This document shows, one piece after another, positions 6,494 through 8,518 of a stretch of 8,518 nucleotides of DNA. The DNA is from Cellvibrionaceae bacterium (lineage in GTDB: Bacteria; Pseudomonadota; Gammaproteobacteria; Pseudomonadales; Cellvibrionaceae). The DNA is taken from contig JAGKXA010000191.1 in the NCBI GenBank assembly GCA_021151615.1, forward strand, positions 1 to 8,518, written 5' to 3'. A model generated the notes under the pieces. That model did no database searches. It worked only from the letters and a program-made list of their open reading frames with translations, and was not told the DNA's origin. Position numbers and translations under genes: made by a program. Position 1 is the first letter of the stretch; the number at the start of each line of letters is the position of its first letter.

Positions 6494-8287
6494 CTGATCC
6501 ACATCTGTACCCTTAATAATCGCCACGTAGTAACTCAATAATTGCAGTGGCAGTGTGTAGAGAATGGGTGCTAGCCAGCTGTGGATGTGCGGTACATTAA
6601 TTACATGCATGGTGGCATCGGATTCGAATTTTGCATCTTCATCGGCAAATACATACAAGATGCCACCGCGCGCGCGCACTTCTTCCACATTGGATTTTAA
6701 TTTTTCCAACAGATCGTTATTGGGTGCAACCACAATGATCGGCATGTGCGCATCTATCAATGCCAGTGGGCCGTGTTTTAATTCGCCCGCTGCATAGGCT
6801 TCCGCGTGGATGTAGGAAATTTCTTTTAATTTGAGTGCGCCTTCCATTGCGATGGGGTACTGATCGCCGCGACCTAAAAACAGTGAGTGATGCTTATCGG
6901 CAAATTCTTCCGCCAAGGCTTCAATTTTTGGAGCCAGTGCCAAAGACTCTTCCAGTTTCGCAGGAAGATTTTTCAGTGCGGCAACCATGTCTTTTTGTTG
7001 TTCTGCACTCAAGCCATTGTATTTGCCGACTGCGAGGACCAGCATTGCCAAACCCACCAATTGGGTGGTGAAGGCCTTGGTAGAAGCTACGCCAATTTCT
7101 GCTCCGGCGCGCGTCATGAAGGCGAGATCCGATTCACGTACCAACGATGAACCCGCTACGTTGCAAATGGTGAGGCTGCCAAGATAGCCCATTTCTTTCG
7201 CCAAACGCAGCGCCGCGAGTGTATCTGCCGTTTCACCGGATTGGCTGATAGACACCAACAGGCTATTGGGCTGCACAAAAGATTTGCGATAGCGGAATTC
7301 GCTGGCGATTTCTACGTTACAGGAAATACCGGCGAGAGATTCGATCCAGTAGCGCGCCACCATGCCTGAGTGATAGCTGGTACCGCAAGCAACGATTTGA
7401 ATGTGTTTAACTTTTTTAAATAATTCGGCAGCGCCATTGCCGAAAGTTTCATCCAATACCGACTCGCTACCCAAGCGACCTTCGAGCGTATTTAAAACCG
7501 CGTTGGGCTGCTCATAAATTTCTTTGAGCATAAAATGACGGAATTGGCCTTTGTCGCCTGCATCATAGCTTGCGGTAGATTCGTGAACTTGACGTTCAAC
7601 AGCAACACCATCTTTATCATAAATTTTAATGCTGTGACGGGTAATTTCCGCTACATCGCCTTCTTCCAAAAAGATAAAGCGACGTGTTACCGGCAAAAGT
7701 GCTAATTGATCTGACGCGATAAAATTTTCGCCGATGCCCAAGCCAATCACTAATGGACTGCCTGAGCGCGCAACGACTAAACGGCTGGGATCATTTTTGT
7801 CCATCAACACCGTGCCGTAGGCGCCGTGTAATTGTTTAACGGATTTTTGTACCGCGGCCAGGAGGCTATCAACATTTTTTAATTCTTTTTGCACCAGGTG
7901 CGCAATCACTTCTGTGTCAGTATCCGATGTAAATACGTAACCTTCTTCTTGCAACTGCGTACGCAGGCGCGCGTGATTTTCGATAATGCCATTGTGCACT
8001 ACGGCAATGTGTTCTTTGGAAATGTGCGGGTGCGCATTGCGTTCGCTCGGTTCACCATGGGTGGCCCAGCGGGTGTGCGCAATTCCAGTACCGCCGGGAA
8101 TAGGCTCAGCATGTACCGCATCCGACAATTCTTTCACTTTTCCCAAACGGCGCACGCGCTGCAATTGGCCATTGCTAACCACGGCCACGCCGGCTGAGTC
8201 ATAACCACGGTATTCCAGGCGGCGTAATCCTTCCACCAGAATATCCACCACATCGCGTTGCGCTACGGCGCCAACAATTCCACACAT
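6458..8287 (-). CDS. glmS: Glutamine-fructose-6-phosphate aminotransferase (isomerizing), GlmS
   Basis: GlmS converts fructose-6-phosphate and glutamine to glucosamine-6-phosphate and glutamate, the first step toward UDP-N-acetylglucosamine for peptidoglycan and lipopolysaccharide. It acts in the cytoplasm. The product is 609 residues, the same length as the E. coli enzyme. It begins MCGIVGA, where Cys2 becomes the N-terminal nucleophile of the glutaminase domain (about 2-240); HTRWATHG at 71-78 and the HNG at 98-100 are further conserved parts of that domain. Two sugar-isomerase (SIS) domains follow, with SISQSGETADTL at 346-357, ASTKAFTTQL at 401-410, and catalytic Glu489, His505 and Lys604 in the expected motifs (KEI, KHGPLALID, NLAKSVTVE). 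AAGGAG lies six bases before the ATG at 8287. The gene lies 69 bases after a DeoR-family regulator, as in pseudomonads, where that protein is tied to amino-sugar control. No glmS ribozyme is visible upstream, as expected outside Firmicutes. This is an ordinary, intact core gene. Confidence 0.98.
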   Translation of the reverse strand: MCGIVGAVAQRDVVDILVEGLRRLEYRGYDSAGVAVVSNGQLQRVRRLGKVKELSDAVHAEPIPGGTGIAHTRWATHGEPSERNAHPHISKEHIAVVHNGIIENHARLRTQLQEEGYVFTSDTDTEVIAHLVQKELKNVDSLLAAVQKSVKQLHGAYGTVLMDKNDPSRLVVARSGSPLVIGLGIGENFIASDQLALLPVTRRFIFLEEGDVAEITRHSIKIYDKDGVAVERQVHESTASYDAGDKGQFRHFMLKEIYEQPNAVLNTLEGRLGSESVLDETFGNGAAELFKKVKHIQIVACGTSYHSGMVARYWIESLAGISCNVEIASEFRYRKSFVQPNSLLVSISQSGETADTLAALRLAKEMGYLGSLTICNVAGSSLVRESDLAFMTRAGAEIGVASTKAFTTQLVGLAMLVLAVGKYNGLSAEQQKDMVAALKNLPAKLEESLALAPKIEALAEEFADKHHSLFLGRGDQYPIAMEGALKLKEISYIHAEAYAAGELKHGPLALIDAHMPIIVVAPNNDLLEKLKSNVEEVRARGGILYVFADEDAKFESDATMHVINVPHIHSWLAPILYTLPLQLLSYYVAIIKGTDVDQPRNLAKSVTVE

Positions 8288-8356
8288 GATTAACTCCTTG
8301 AGCTGTTTAGTAGTTGTAAATAATCTTTTTACTAATTTGAATGCAGTGATGGTCTT

Positions 8357-8518
8357 TTAGTGAGATGCGCAAATCACTTGCACACCCTGTTGTTCTAATT
8401 TTTGTTTGTCTTTTGTATCAATGCCAGCATCAGTCACCAACACTTTGATCGCACTCCAGGGCAATTCCAGGTTGTGGATTTTGCGGCCGATCTTGTCGGA
8501 CTCGGCCATGACGATGAC
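8357..8518 (-). CDS. DeoR-family transcriptional regulator, C-terminal end (truncated by window edge)
   Basis: Only the last 53 residues are in the window, in an open reverse-strand frame ending with TAA at 8357-8359. The visible part includes VIVMAESDKIGRK, followed by LELPWSAIKVLVTDAGID and the ending GVQVICASH. The pattern of a hydrophobic strand, then a (D/E)S(D/S)KIGR motif, then a strand ending VTD, then GV.V closely fits the C-terminal sugar-phosphate sensor domain of DeoR-family repressors. The N-terminal helix-turn-helix would lie outside the window. The position just upstream of glmS on the same strand matches the glmU-deoR-glmS cluster of pseudomonads, in which this gene is called glmR and influences glmS expression; that role here is inference. 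Because the motif is good but only a fragment is seen, the family call is fairly sure and the ligand unknown. Confidence 0.82.
   Translation of the reverse strand, partial: VIVMAESDKIGRKIHNLELPWSAIKVLVTDAGIDTKDKQKLEQQGVQVICASH

Noticed and set aside
8288..8356. Promoter or riboswitch upstream of glmS
   Set aside because: Only weak box-like matches (TTCAAA with TACAAC) and no glmS ribozyme-like structure can be supported; the gene may be co-transcribed with the DeoR gene.

Overview
The window reads as chromosomal DNA of a gammaproteobacterium. The best guess is the Pseudomonadales/Cellvibrionaceae side, because a DeoR-family regulator sits directly upstream of glmS (the glmU-deoR-glmS arrangement of pseudomonads and relatives) and the DNA has moderate GC. 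The placement is inference, not proof. All genes I can support lie on the minus strand, so the window is read from right to left.

Right end (8518 to about 6400): the C-terminus of a DeoR-type regulator, then a complete 609-residue glmS (glucosamine-6-phosphate synthase, start of the amino-sugar and cell-wall pathway), then a stem-loop that probably ends glmS transcription. The last codons of glmS match the attTn7 target, so the DNA just beyond glmS is a classic landing site for accessory genes.

Middle (6360 to 1292): a three-gene block with 8-base overlaps, hsdM-hsdS-rhuM. It encodes a Type I DNA adenine methyltransferase with an unusually long helical C-terminal extension (908 residues), a two-domain specificity subunit, and a RhuM-family protein of unknown biochemical role that often travels with Type I systems. 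No hsdR (the restriction subunit) lies between these genes or directly after them in this window.

Left part (1291 to 260): a two-gene Xre-RES toxin-antitoxin module. Its promoter is overlaid by two 11-base palindromes, together a 15-base perfect inverted repeat, fitting autorepression by the antitoxin complex. The left edge (209 to 1) holds the N-terminus of a TauE/SafE-type membrane permease.

Together, 6360 to 260 looks like a small defence and stability island inserted between housekeeping glmS and a permease gene: DNA methylation by HsdM/HsdS, a RhuM accessory protein, and an NAD+-targeting toxin with its antitoxin. The most notable points are the absent hsdR, the large HsdM extension, the attTn7-proximal position and the clear toxin-antitoxin operator.
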